Source: an uncultured cyanobacterium (GTDB taxonomy: Bacteria; Cyanobacteriota; Cyanobacteriia; Cyanobacteriales; Microcystaceae). From it: a stretch of DNA of 49,540 nucleotides. Positions 18,770 to 27,965 of the stretch are shown piece by piece (position 1 is the first letter of the stretch; the number at the start of each line of letters is the position of its first letter). Below the pieces are notes generated by a model. It made no database searches, was not told the DNA's origin, and saw only the letters and a list, made by a program, of their open reading frames with translations. Where the stretch lies: the NCBI GenBank assembly GCA_903869185.1, contig CAIPYC010000171.1, positions 1 to 49,540 on the forward strand, given 5' to 3'. The translations under genes were made by a program, and so were the position numbers.

Positions 18770-19468
18770 ATGACGATCACCGTTAAATATCATCTATCTG
18801 CTCAACATTCCAAGGTAAAGATACCGCCCAAGGTAATCGTTTTGGGAGATAGTATTGTTTATGGTTACGGAGATCTCACAGGTGGTGGTTGGGTAGAGAG
18901 GCTTAAGCGCCAATGGATGGTCGATGGACCTGTTCTCTACAATTTGGGGGTCAGAGGAGATCGAACCAAGGATGTTTTTGTTAGACTAGAGCAAGAGTAC
19001 TCAGTCAGGGGTGAGCTGCGCAATCAATATCCAGATCTGATTATTTTCTCGATTGGAGTCAATGATACCGCTCGGCTGGGAAAGCCCAATGGCAAAACAT
19101 TTACCAGTCAAGAGGATTTCCAGCAACATATAGAAAAACTTCTGGAACTAGGCAGCCGCCTTTGTCAGGTTGTTTTTGTAGGAATGATACCTGTAGATGA
19201 ATCTAGAATGCCTTTTTTAAGTTCTCTCTATTACAGTCAGGCTGTTCAATATCGCTACAAGGAAATCACAAGAGAAGCTTGCTTGGCAAGAGATATTCCC
19301 TATCTGGATCTCTTTGAAGCTTGGCAAGAGCGCGGTCAAGACTGGATGAGTTTACATCTTGGTGAAGATGGACTGCATCCTAACTCGATAGGATACCAAA
19401 AAATATTAGAAGAAGTCGGCAATTGGGAGCCAATCAGGCAGATAGCATCTCAATCCCTCAGATTGTAG
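18770..19468 (+). CDS. SGNH/GDSL-type hydrolase
   Basis: A 232-residue esterase/lipase-type hydrolase. The four SGNH blocks are visible: VLGDSIVYGYG (nucleophile Ser28), LGVRGDRTKD (oxyanion Gly), FSIGVNDTAR (Asn) and DGLHPNSIGY with the catalytic Asp200 and His203. No signal peptide is seen, so it is probably cytoplasmic. The substrate is unknown; relatives act on acyl esters of lipids, carbohydrates or arylesters. It lies 79 bp downstream of the GTPase gene on the same strand, and its 3' end overlaps the convergent S9 peptidase gene by 19 bp. Confidence 0.88.
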   Translation: MTITVKYHLSAQHSKVKIPPKVIVLGDSIVYGYGDLTGGGWVERLKRQWMVDGPVLYNLGVRGDRTKDVFVRLEQEYSVRGELRNQYPDLIIFSIGVNDTARLGKPNGKTFTSQEDFQQHIEKLLELGSRLCQVVFVGMIPVDESRMPFLSSLYYSQAVQYRYKEITREACLARDIPYLDLFEAWQERGQDWMSLHLGEDGLHPNSIGYQKILEEVGNWEPIRQIASQSLRL

Positions 19469-21366
19469 ATCTTGATATCTTCTCTACTGGAGTGATCATT
19501 AAATTTAAATATTTGTCCATAGAAATAAAACTCACTATCTAGGGCCAGCTTAATATTTTCAGCAATTCTAAAACCATGTTGTTCATTGGCAAAAGCTAAA
19601 TAAGCTACAGGTATACCCTTACTTTTAAGCGATTCGAGCATCATCTGGGACTGATTGGGAGGAACAATCTTATCCTCTAGACCCTGAAAGAAGATGACTG
19701 GACAATTCAATTTCTCTGTAAAGTTGATGGGCGATCTATCTCGGTATTTCTGACTCTCTTGCGGATATTTGCCAATTAGACTATCTAGATAATAAGCTTC
19801 AAATTTGTGAGTATCGCTGGCCAAAGCTTCTAGATCGCTTACTCCGTAATAGCTGGCACCAGCTTTAAATAGATCGTGAAAAGTCAGAGCTGCTAGAGTA
19901 GTATAGCCTCCGGCACTGCCACCAGAGATAGCCAATTTTTCTGGATCTACAATGCCCTGTTGGATCAAGTAATGTGCTCCATTGAGACAATCATCGACAT
20001 CCACGATACCCCACTGTCCCTCTAGCTTCTTACGATAGGCGCGACCATAGCCAGTACTGCCGCGGTAATTCACGTCAAGATAGGCAAAACCGCGACTTGT
20101 CCAGTATTGTACGCGTAGATTCAAACTTGCTGAAGCAGCGGCAGTAGGTCCACCATGGCTTTTAACCAAAAGAGGAGGTAATGTATCATCTGGCTCTTTA
20201 TAGTCCTTGCTCTTTGGTAAATATAACCAAGCATAGGCATTCTCTCCGTTACTAGTAGGAAAACAGATCGAATGTGCTTGAGAAATGTACTCTTTATCTA
20301 TCTCAAAAGAACTCGAAAATTTGATAGTCTCAAAGTGTTTTGTCTGCAAATCCAGTTTAATAAGTCCCATGCCTTCAGTGGCAGAGCCACCCAGGAAAAA
20401 AACCTGATCTCCCTTTACCTGCAATGAGCTGATATTGATATAAGGGATATTTATGGGCAAAAAAGATCCATTGCTTGGATCATAAATAGCAAGATGCCAA
20501 TTACCATTTTGAGTGAAAGAACAGATAATTTGACCATCATCGCTAAATCCGTAGTTGGAAAGCCCAAATACCCATTGAGGGTAAGCAAACTCTGCCTGCA
20601 ACGGATAAAGAGCCTTAACACCAGTACTATGATTGTAGCTAAAAAGGTTCCACCAATCATTGAGGTCACTGGAAAAGTAAAGTGTACCATCGGAGAACCA
20701 GCGCGGTTCACATATAGATTCATTCTCCCCGCCGGCAATGTAAATGGAATTGCCAAGATCATCCAATGGTGCTAAGAAAAGTGTAGCTGTATCCCAAGGC
20801 ATAAACGGATGATTCCAGGAAAGCCAAGCCAAAAACTTACCATCAGGGCTAAGGCGCGGGCAACTGTAGAAATCAGATCTCTCAAGTATGGGAATTACTT
20901 CACCATTATCGAGATCTATGCAAGCTATATAGTTTTTTATCTCTAATCCAATATGTTCTTCGACTACAGAGAAAAGCCGATTTTTGTATTTATCCAGCAC
21001 AAAATCAGCGTAGCGCCGGGATGATGGTTTAGTTAAAGCTATTGGCTGTCCTCCCGGAATCATTTTGTAGATGCATTGATCGCTATCATTGCAAAAGTAA
21101 ATAATTCCATCCTGGATCAAAACTGCTCCGCCTCCATATTCATGAACTCGACTACGAACGTTATAGCCAGATGGGGTTATATCTTCAACCTTTCCACTGG
21201 CATCTTTTCTCACCAGAACATTACGTCCTTTTTCGTGTGGCCTTGATTCTAGCCAATAAATATCCTCTCTATCTAGGTATATATCACCAAGAGTGACAAT
21301 ATCAGCCAGGATAGCCTCTGTTGTGATGGGAGATGGCCAAGCACCATAAGGTTTTATCTGTTTCAT
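19450..21366 (-). CDS. S9 family prolyl oligopeptidase-type peptidase
   Basis: A 638-residue serine peptidase of the acylaminoacyl-peptidase/dipeptidyl-peptidase branch of S9. Residues 1-370 form a WD-like beta-propeller (FSDDGQIICSFTQNGNW, FYSCPRLSPDGKFLAWLSW). The alpha/beta hydrolase domain carries the triad Ser484 (ISGGSAGGY), Asp565 (GLEDKIVPP) and His597 (NEQHGFR), with VNYRGSTGYGR before it. No signal peptide is seen, so a cytoplasmic peptidase is expected. Its ATG overlaps the stop of the upstream glycosyltransferase gene as ATGA, so they are cotranscribed, although the functional link is unclear. Confidence 0.92.
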   Translation of the reverse strand: MKQIKPYGAWPSPITTEAILADIVTLGDIYLDREDIYWLESRPHEKGRNVLVRKDASGKVEDITPSGYNVRSRVHEYGGGAVLIQDGIIYFCNDSDQCIYKMIPGGQPIALTKPSSRRYADFVLDKYKNRLFSVVEEHIGLEIKNYIACIDLDNGEVIPILERSDFYSCPRLSPDGKFLAWLSWNHPFMPWDTATLFLAPLDDLGNSIYIAGGENESICEPRWFSDGTLYFSSDLNDWWNLFSYNHSTGVKALYPLQAEFAYPQWVFGLSNYGFSDDGQIICSFTQNGNWHLAIYDPSNGSFLPINIPYINISSLQVKGDQVFFLGGSATEGMGLIKLDLQTKHFETIKFSSSFEIDKEYISQAHSICFPTSNGENAYAWLYLPKSKDYKEPDDTLPPLLVKSHGGPTAAASASLNLRVQYWTSRGFAYLDVNYRGSTGYGRAYRKKLEGQWGIVDVDDCLNGAHYLIQQGIVDPEKLAISGGSAGGYTTLAALTFHDLFKAGASYYGVSDLEALASDTHKFEAYYLDSLIGKYPQESQKYRDRSPINFTEKLNCPVIFFQGLEDKIVPPNQSQMMLESLKSKGIPVAYLAFANEQHGFRIAENIKLALDSEFYFYGQIFKFNDHSSREDIKIYNLRD

Positions 21367-22517
21367 GATGATATTCCTGCCAGATTCATATAAGATTTTT
21401 TAATTATTGCAGCGTGGCTTGACCAGGAATACTTACCCGCCTGAGCCAGCTTTAATTCTAGTGCAGGAGCCATCTCTGGATTGACTATTAATTGTGCTAC
21501 TAAATCCGTCCAGGTATCTACTTCCCCTAAAGGACAATAGAGCGCACCCTTGCCACCCACCTCTTTAAGAACGGCAATATCACTAGCTACCACTACAGTT
21601 CCACAGGCTAGAGCTTCAATGACAGGTAAACCAAACCCCTCAGCTTCACTAGTCAATAGAACCGCTAGAGATCTTTGGTAAAGTCTGGCAATAGTTGAAC
21701 GATGCAGATTCTGCAGATGTATGATTGACTCATGAAGACCTTTATCTAATATCTGCTGGGATTGATTTTGAGTCCATTGTCCTCCGATTTTTACCAATAA
21801 CAAGTGGGGATAAATAGCGCGTAACCTGCCAAATACATCCAAAAGCACATCTATTCTCTTGCGAGGTATACAGCTGCCAATATGGAGAATATAAGGTGCA
21901 TCTCCAATTTGTTTCAATATCGTCTCAGCAGTAGGATCATGATCGACATAGGGGGTAAATTCTGGCGAAATACCCAATGGAGCCTGTACCAAGCGAGAAG
22001 ACTCTATTAGATTGTACTGTTCAATCTCTTTTCTAATCTGTGCGGTAGAGTAAAAGACAATTTCTGCCGATTGAAGTCCACTTAAAATTCGGCGCGACAT
22101 ACTTCGATACCAAGCGGGTCTGAGTTCTTTCTCCGGTTCTAGAATTGAGCGAAAAGCATCAAGATCATGGCAGTACACCCCCACCCTTTGATGTGGGAGA
22201 ACATGGACTAGTTGAGCATAACTATGATCGACAATATGATAGAAATCAGATCCTCCTTCCTTCAATTTCTTCCCAAGATGGTTTGGATAGTCCCAGAACC
22301 GGTTCAATAGCCGATCCGCATTGAAAAAAAAATTCTTGTTACCCAATCTAGGGATTTTTTGTAATCGAGGATTAAATTTTGGGAGTATCTGATCAATTGT
22401 AATTTGTCTATCTTCGGAGCTATTTAAGTTTTCAAGGAGCATTTCTGCGCAGATGTCCATACTATGCCAGCATTCCTCTTGATAGTCACAAACTATAGAA
22501 AGCTTAAGTTGCACCAT
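21363..22517 (-). CDS. glycosyltransferase family 4
   Basis: A 384-residue GT-B fold glycosyltransferase. The C-terminal nucleotide-sugar domain shows LHIGSCIPRKRIDVLLDVF, the loop LLTSEAEGFGLPVIEALACG with the EX7E-type arrangement, and TVVVASDIAVLKEVGG. The N-terminal acceptor domain includes FYHIVDHSYAQLVHVLPHQRVGVYCHDLDAFRS. It most likely transfers a sugar from a nucleotide donor to a lipid-linked or polysaccharide acceptor; the sugars are not predictable. It is divergent from the tyrosine-kinase gene of polysaccharide export across about 100 bp, which supports a role in surface polysaccharide synthesis. Confidence 0.88.
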   Translation of the reverse strand: MVQLKLSIVCDYQEECWHSMDICAEMLLENLNSSEDRQITIDQILPKFNPRLQKIPRLGNKNFFFNADRLLNRFWDYPNHLGKKLKEGGSDFYHIVDHSYAQLVHVLPHQRVGVYCHDLDAFRSILEPEKELRPAWYRSMSRRILSGLQSAEIVFYSTAQIRKEIEQYNLIESSRLVQAPLGISPEFTPYVDHDPTAETILKQIGDAPYILHIGSCIPRKRIDVLLDVFGRLRAIYPHLLLVKIGGQWTQNQSQQILDKGLHESIIHLQNLHRSTIARLYQRSLAVLLTSEAEGFGLPVIEALACGTVVVASDIAVLKEVGGKGALYCPLGEVDTWTDLVAQLIVNPEMAPALELKLAQAGKYSWSSHAAIIKKSYMNLAGISS

Positions 22518-22575
22518 TCTCTACTGATCACTCGCCAATAACATTATTAGAACACTATAATAGTCTATAAATGGA

Positions 22576-22603
22576 TTAGGGTTGAATTGGGTTAGGGTTG
22601 AAT
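22576..22603. repeat. 16-bp-period direct repeat upstream of the Wzc-like gene
   Basis: The 12-mer TTAGGGTTGAAT occurs at 22576-22587 and again at 22592-22603. It lies between a TATAAT sequence (22556-22561) and the start codon at 22620, so it would fall in the 5' leader or core promoter. It may be a recent short duplication or paired binding sites. Confidence 0.55.
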
Positions 22604-22619
22604 AACGGAGAGAAAATAA

Positions 22620-24761
22620 ATGGAAGAGTATTTAAAGTTTATATCCCTGCTTAGAGCTCGTTGGCTACCCTTTACTGTGGTCACTTTCTCCGTTGTGGCC
22701 CTGTCTATAGCTAAAAATTTGTCTGAGAAACCTGTCTACCAAGCAGTAGGACAGCTTTACCTAAAGACAAGCGTCTCTTCTCCATTGGCTGGTCTTATTG
22801 GAAATGAAAATGGTTCCAATTCTAGTCCTGCTTTAGGTACTGTAGATATACCAACCGAGGTTCTTATATTGCGCTCATATCCTCTGGCACAAGTAATGTT
22901 AAACAAACTTAAGCAGGATATCAGCCCCCAAGCTTTCCTTTCCGGTCTTGTGGTAAGAAACATTGATAACACCAATGTTCTGGAGGTGGCTTATACAAGC
23001 CAAGATCCCAAACAAGCTGCCTCATATGTCAATGGTTTGATGGATGCTTATATACAAAACAGCGTTGATGTAAGCCATGCTCAGTTGAAGTCTGCTAAAA
23101 AATTCATTTTGCACCAAATGCCCATTTCTAAGTCCGATATGGCTAAGATTGAAAACGATTTGGTCAAATTCAAGGTAAAAAATGAGTCCTTTCACTTGTC
23201 AGCTAAGGGTTTACAGTCATTGGAATACGAAGTTAATAAAACCAAGGCACAAATCAAATCTTTGGATCAGCAGACAAAGAGTATTCAAAATATGTTTGGC
23301 GTATCCTCAATTGATGCCAAGGTAACTAGTTTGGTTCATGAAATGCCCACTGTTCGAGCATCTCTTATTGAGCTAAAAAAAGTACAGGAAAAGATAAAAC
23401 TTGATGGCATCCATATCACGGATAATAATCCAAGGATGATCGATCTCAAGGAGCAAGAAGCTACACTAAAGCAGAATTTGCAGGATAACATTAAAGAAAG
23501 TTTTATTGGTAAGTCTAAACAATTACACCAGAAGGTGTTGCCAGAAGATTCAATAGTTATCAGTCCCACCCAGGAAAAACTTCTGACCAAGTATGCTGAA
23601 TATAAAACACAAAGACAAGGCCTTGAGAAAAAATTAAGTGTTTTGTATGACGAAATAAAACAATACAAAAAAAAGATTGGTGTCATTCCACGCTTAGCTA
23701 TTCAGGAAGAACATCTAAACCGCGTAATGTCAGTTAACACCAAGACTTATGAAGCTCTTCTTGACAAGTATCGCGATCTTGAACTTGCGGAAAATATGCA
23801 GGTTAGTAACGCTAGAATTATTGCCCCGGCAGTGATTCCAACAGGCCCCCTGCAAAATCGTCAACAACTTAATCTAGTCCAGGGTTTACTCGGCGGACTA
23901 TTGATGGGAGCTGCAGCGGCTTTCATTGTAGAGAACCTAGACAAGACTGTCAAATCCAGGCAGGCAGTTCAAGAATTACTTCCCTATAGCTTGCTAGGCT
24001 GTATCCCTCCTTTTCCCGTTGATAAAAACAAGAAAGGAGTCAACAAAGGAAGTCGGACTAAGCGTAGTCTTGATGAAGTGATTGTTAGAAACCGTCCCAA
24101 TTCACTTATTAGTGAAGCTTTTGGGATTGTGCAAACCAATTTAAAAATATTTAACTCAGATCAGGTAATCAAATCATTAGTTATGTCTAGTTCTTCTCCT
24201 AAGGAAGGAAAGACCACCATGGCAGCCAACCTAGCTCTGACAATGGCTAATCTTGATAATAAGGTTTTGTTGGTAGATGCCGACTTACGCAAACCTGCCC
24301 AGCATAAAATATGGCAATTGCAGAATAATCTAGGTCTTAGTAATTTACTTGAAGACAGATTAAATATTGAGGATGTGGTTCATCAAGTATCTCCCAATTT
24401 ACAGGTTTTAACCAGTGGCGATAAAGATACCAATCCAGCCAACGTTCTCAACTCCCCCTACTTAGAGAGTTTCTTCGAACAGATGGAAAGCATTTATGAC
24501 TTTATAATTGTTGATACTGCCCCGATAACAGTTGCTGCGGATGTTTCAATTTTAGGTAAATTGGCTGACGGTATAGTTTTTGTAGTTCGCCCTGGAGTAT
24601 CGCGCTCCAATGCGATCAGAATGGCTTCCGGTATTCTTGAAAATGCGAATCAGAACATCTTGGGATTGATAATAAACGGTACCAATATGTACGGAGAATA
24701 CGAATACAACTACAATTACAACTACAACTACTACAATTACTACTCACGCAAAAAGGAATAA
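22620..24761 (+). CDS. Wzc-like polysaccharide co-polymerase / tyrosine autokinase
   Basis: A 713-residue inner-membrane bacterial tyrosine kinase that controls chain length and export of surface polysaccharide. Parts in order: span 1 (about 16-34), a periplasmic Wzz domain with long coiled coils (to about 410), span 2 (around 419-440, GLLGGLLMGAAAAFIVENL), then the cytoplasmic kinase with Walker A SSSPKEGKTTMAAN (Lys531), Walker A' LLVDADLRKP (Asp553, Asp555) and Walker B FIIVDTAP (Asp632). The C-terminus is a tyrosine cluster with ten Tyr between residues 691 and 708, the autophosphorylation tail. All elements are intact. It pairs functionally with the GT4, flippase and polymerase genes nearby. 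Confidence 0.93.
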   Translation: MEEYLKFISLLRARWLPFTVVTFSVVALSIAKNLSEKPVYQAVGQLYLKTSVSSPLAGLIGNENGSNSSPALGTVDIPTEVLILRSYPLAQVMLNKLKQDISPQAFLSGLVVRNIDNTNVLEVAYTSQDPKQAASYVNGLMDAYIQNSVDVSHAQLKSAKKFILHQMPISKSDMAKIENDLVKFKVKNESFHLSAKGLQSLEYEVNKTKAQIKSLDQQTKSIQNMFGVSSIDAKVTSLVHEMPTVRASLIELKKVQEKIKLDGIHITDNNPRMIDLKEQEATLKQNLQDNIKESFIGKSKQLHQKVLPEDSIVISPTQEKLLTKYAEYKTQRQGLEKKLSVLYDEIKQYKKKIGVIPRLAIQEEHLNRVMSVNTKTYEALLDKYRDLELAENMQVSNARIIAPAVIPTGPLQNRQQLNLVQGLLGGLLMGAAAAFIVENLDKTVKSRQAVQELLPYSLLGCIPPFPVDKNKKGVNKGSRTKRSLDEVIVRNRPNSLISEAFGIVQTNLKIFNSDQVIKSLVMSSSSPKEGKTTMAANLALTMANLDNKVLLVDADLRKPAQHKIWQLQNNLGLSNLLEDRLNIEDVVHQVSPNLQVLTSGDKDTNPANVLNSPYLESFFEQMESIYDFIIVDTAPITVAADVSILGKLADGIVFVVRPGVSRSNAIRMASGILENANQNILGLIINGTNMYGEYEYNYNYNYNYYNYYSRKKE

Positions 24762-24785
24762 TCAGTTACAACAACATATAATAAT

Positions 24786-24823
24786 CAAGCATGACCACTT
24801 ATAAACAAAAGCGATCATGCTTG
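24786..24823. terminator. hairpin between convergent genes, possible bidirectional terminator
   Basis: Perfect 9-bp arms CAAGCATGA (24786-24794) and TCATGCTTG (24815-24823) enclose a 20-base loop. It sits between the ends of the Wzc-like gene and the DUF3155 gene. There is no clean T-run on either side, so termination is plausible rather than shown. Confidence 0.5.
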
Positions 24824-24840
24824 GTTAATTAGATAGCTCT

Positions 24841-25152
24841 TTACTTGCCTGCCATAGCCGGAGAGGCTGGAACAACTTGCAGTGAACGTAAACTTGGAAA
24901 AAGAAAGTGATTCTCTTCTACATATTGAGCTCCAAACAATCCCTTCTCAGCCCAAAAATAACGATCAGTTGTGTGCTCATTTCGCTTTACAATTAATAGT
25001 GCTGGAGGCTCGATGCCTATCGAACTTATGTACTTGCGTGCGGCGGTTACAGGCTTGTCTTCTCCACTCTCTATGCTGTACTGTGGTACTAGCTCAAGAA
25101 TCTTTCGCCCTTCATTACGACGACGACTTTTGCGTTTGCGTTTCCTGGCCAA
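24841..25152 (-). CDS. DUF3155 family protein
   Basis: A 103-residue protein of a cyanobacterial family of unknown function. The first dozen residues are extremely basic (MARKRKRKSRRRNEG), which suggests nucleic-acid or ribosome contact. The conserved body follows with ILELVPQYSIESGEDKPVTA, ARKYISSIGIEPPALL, and a Tyr/Phe/Trp-rich block (TDRYFWAEKGLFGAQYVEEN). The ATG at 25152 opens the conserved N-terminus. It is monocistronic between a convergent gene and a divergent gene. Confidence 0.82.
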   Translation of the reverse strand: MARKRKRKSRRRNEGRKILELVPQYSIESGEDKPVTAARKYISSIGIEPPALLIVKRNEHTTDRYFWAEKGLFGAQYVEENHFLFPSLRSLQVVPASPAMAGK

Positions 25153-25387
25153 CTCAACTACCTCCTGTCTTAGCTAATCGCTGTAATTATGGTTACAAAA
25201 TTTTACTGAGATTATATCAGTTTGCTTATAGGAAATCAAGCATTTCTCATAATATGGCACATGCTCCAAATCTAGTCTGAACAAATAAAATTAGAGAAAA
25301 GGAGAATTAGGCACTACAAGAAAATTAACTCTTAGCAAACAAACTTTATATAATCCAGAAAATAGATTGAAAATATATTGGATCACA

Positions 25388-25394
25388 GGAGGAG
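25388..25394 (+). promoter_or_regulatory. ribosome-binding site fixing the histidine kinase start
   Basis: GGAGGAG is a full Shine-Dalgarno sequence 5 bases before ATG 25400. It rules against the in-frame start at 25367, which has no such sequence. Few genes in this window have so strong a site. Confidence 0.7.
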
Positions 25395-25399
25395 AAAGC

Positions 25400-26623
25400 A
25401 TGTCAAATCAGGAAAAAGCTATAATCGCTGCATCGATTTCCGGAACCAGTCCTGCCAGTAGTTATTTTGCTGACATTTGTCGTGCACAATTACTGAATCT
25501 AGATCATAGTATTCATATGGACTGGGCAGGAGTTTACTTAGCGGGGCAAAACGTTGTTGGTAAACCTCAATTGACTCCCATTGTCATTTACCCTGAAAGG
25601 CAAGAAAGTAAAGATTTGCCTTCTAAATTGATTTATCAGGGAAAATACTTTGAATCCGATTTGGATATCTCGTTAACCAAGCGAGCACGACAGATAGCAT
25701 TGCCATTGGTAGATCAAGGAGAAATATTAGGCGTTTTATTGGTAGTTCGAGATCATCGACAATGGACAGATAAAGAATTCAGGCTTATGGAATCTACTGC
25801 TAAGGTATTGTCATTGTCTAGAAAGCTGGATCTCAACTATACCAGTTCTAAAACTGAGTCTATATACTTAAAAATTGAAAAAGAAAAACAGCAGCAGTAT
25901 ATAGGAGATTTACTTCATCAACTGAGAAACCCGGTAACCGCTTTAAGAACTTTTACCAGACTTTTGCTAAAACAAATCAATCCCCAAGGTATCCACAAAC
26001 AAGCCTTGCAAGGAATTACCAGAGAAAGCGAACGAATCGCAGAACTGCTTACAGATTTACCCTCAAACGAACATTCCCTGAATACTCACAAAAAATTACC
26101 CTTATTGGCTCAAGGTGCACAATTAACCCTGGAAAATATCTCACTTGATTCTGTATTGTCACCATTAATCGATTCTTTTAGCCTAGTCGCTCAAGAAAAA
26201 GGGCTGGATTTACAATTCCAGATTAAGGACAACTCGATTTACATTAGAGCTAATAGCAGAGCCCTTATTGAAGTAATTAGTAACTTAATCGACAATGCTA
26301 TTAAATATACTCCCTCACCTGGCAGAATTTTAATCACGACAGAGACTCAGGATAAATGGATTAAAATTATGGTGATTGATAGTGGTCATGGTATACCAAT
26401 AGAAGAACAACATCGAATATTTGAGCGGCATTTTCGAGGAGAAAAAACTGAACAAATAATCCCTGGCAGTGGTTTGGGTTTAGCTATAGCAAAAGAGCTA
26501 TTAGAGCAAATGAACGGAAAAATTGAATTGCTTAGTAATCATCAAGGCACAGACGGCGGAGGCTCTACCTTTATTATTTGGCTCTTATCATCACCATTAA
26601 CCGGTAACTCCAGCAAAGACTGA
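25400..26623 (+). CDS. GAF-domain sensor histidine kinase
   Basis: A 407-residue two-component sensor kinase without membrane spans. Residues 1-140 resemble a GAF sensor domain (DWAGVYLAGQ; ALPLVDQGEILGVLLVVRDH). The dimerisation/phosphoacceptor helix carries His173 in LLHQLRNPVTALRTF. The ATPase domain shows the N box EVISNLIDNAIKYTP, G1 DSGHGIP, F box FERHFRG and G2 GSGLGLAIAKELLE. No response-regulator gene is adjacent, so the partner is unknown. It lacks the KaiB-like domain of SasA, so it is not the usual clock output kinase despite kaiABC lying 4 kb away. Its last 82 bp lie antisense to the end of the next gene. Confidence 0.88.
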   Translation: MSNQEKAIIAASISGTSPASSYFADICRAQLLNLDHSIHMDWAGVYLAGQNVVGKPQLTPIVIYPERQESKDLPSKLIYQGKYFESDLDISLTKRARQIALPLVDQGEILGVLLVVRDHRQWTDKEFRLMESTAKVLSLSRKLDLNYTSSKTESIYLKIEKEKQQQYIGDLLHQLRNPVTALRTFTRLLLKQINPQGIHKQALQGITRESERIAELLTDLPSNEHSLNTHKKLPLLAQGAQLTLENISLDSVLSPLIDSFSLVAQEKGLDLQFQIKDNSIYIRANSRALIEVISNLIDNAIKYTPSPGRILITTETQDKWIKIMVIDSGHGIPIEEQHRIFERHFRGEKTEQIIPGSGLGLAIAKELLEQMNGKIELLSNHQGTDGGGSTFIIWLLSSPLTGNSSKD

Positions 26624-27945
26624 ATCTCTTCAACTGTTAAGGCTTTTTGTGTTTCATTAGAAACTTCAACAAGAACCATGTATCCCTCGATGATACCTTG
26701 GGATGCCTGAGATATAGCTTGCAGGATTTTTGGCATGTCAGCTTTCTGTATTCTACCGAATTGATCATATTGCTCTAAAGCCGAAAGACAGCCGATTGCA
26801 GGATTCCATCCATAGCTGGCAGGAAAACGAGAAGAGGAGGCAAAAAAGTCTTGCCCTTCGCCAGTGCCATGAATCCGAATCAAGCCTCGTCCTATCTTAC
26901 CAGCCCAAAAAGTCTGCTCTATTGGAAAATAACCACGCCAAGAAGGAGGAAACAAACTCCGATAAGTAGATAAATTTGCGGGCAATTTACCATTGGCCGA
27001 GACACCTTCTTCAAATGGCAGATAGAGTTTTATTAGAGGAAACTGCCCATAAGCTCGAAAATATCGATTTTCAGCCCTTGGCATTTTTCCTTCTATTCTG
27101 TAGATTCCAGCTGGAGATTGGCCATGCTCAAATTGTGAGCGCAATCCATGAAGAGATCTTGTCAAAAGGGGAACCGACCAAAGTTGTCCGTGATCAGATA
27201 CAAAATTTCCTTTGCGATCTTTTAGTATTGCTAGACAGAGAATGGTGCGATCCTGACGACATAATACATATAGCTGAGAATGATTAGGGGCTATTTGCCA
27301 AGTTAAAAGATCCTTGAGTGACGGCAAAGTTTGTGGCTTTAACTGAAAAAGAACATCTTCTATCGTAGTGTGAAGTAAGATACTATCTGTATTAGCAAAA
27401 CGCTGTCGAACTGTATCTATCCAGTCGAGTGTTTCAGGATCCCTTGGTTCTTTAGTGACCAAAGCCTCTAGAGCCATAGCTACCCATTTCGGGTTATTAC
27501 TATGTCTGATAATCTCTAGAAAACGATCCTTAAGTATTATGGAATTTGGATTTGCTAAATAAATTTCAGTAGCACTCTGAAATGCTCTTGTGAGAACTAT
27601 ATTTTGAGAATGTGATTCAGTAAGTGCTAGTATCTTATTTAGCGTATCCTCAATATCAGGATACTTTGCTTCTTCTAAAGCAATCGCCCAAAGGATCTCT
27701 TTCCATGTTTTTTCTGTAGATTGATTAATGGGATTGATTTGTAAGTTGTACCTTTGAGGATTAAGCCATGAGAATGTCTCTTTTTTCTGCTCCTGTCTCG
27801 CTATGGCTGTAGCTTGCCCTTGATCTTGAAAATCTAAATCGTCAGGACTTAGTTTCCAAGAAGATGGAGTTTGGGCAATTGCCATAGGGGTTCTTATTAA
27901 AATTAAAGCAATAGAAAAAATTAAGCGAAAAAAAAGCCTAGACAT
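26542..27945 (-). CDS. secreted protein, putative divergent L,D-transpeptidase
   Basis: A 467-residue protein with a clear signal peptide (hydrophobic residues 4-20, likely cleavage after AIAQ near 25). Residues 60-210 are helical and repeat-like, without a known domain. The C-terminal part looks like a YkuD-type transpeptidase core: AGIYRIEGKM, IRIHGTGEG with His359, and AIGCLSALEQYD with Cys386. In YkuD enzymes the cysteine sits in (S/T)HGC; here the preceding His is missing (AIGC), so the family call is tentative and activity is uncertain. If correct, it would cross-link or modify peptidoglycan in the periplasm. Its 3' end overlaps the histidine kinase gene tail to tail by 82 bp. Confidence 0.6.
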   Translation of the reverse strand: MSRLFFRLIFSIALILIRTPMAIAQTPSSWKLSPDDLDFQDQGQATAIARQEQKKETFSWLNPQRYNLQINPINQSTEKTWKEILWAIALEEAKYPDIEDTLNKILALTESHSQNIVLTRAFQSATEIYLANPNSIILKDRFLEIIRHSNNPKWVAMALEALVTKEPRDPETLDWIDTVRQRFANTDSILLHTTIEDVLFQLKPQTLPSLKDLLTWQIAPNHSQLYVLCRQDRTILCLAILKDRKGNFVSDHGQLWSVPLLTRSLHGLRSQFEHGQSPAGIYRIEGKMPRAENRYFRAYGQFPLIKLYLPFEEGVSANGKLPANLSTYRSLFPPSWRGYFPIEQTFWAGKIGRGLIRIHGTGEGQDFFASSSRFPASYGWNPAIGCLSALEQYDQFGRIQKADMPKILQAISQASQGIIEGYMVLVEVSNETQKALTVEEIQSLLELPVNGDDKSQIIKVEPPPSVP

Positions 27946-27965
27946 AGTTCAAGATTTATTTACTC

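Noticed and set aside
25400-26623. Histidine kinase as SasA, the clock output kinase
   Set aside because: It has a GAF-like sensor domain and no KaiB-like N-terminal domain; proximity to kaiABC alone is not enough.
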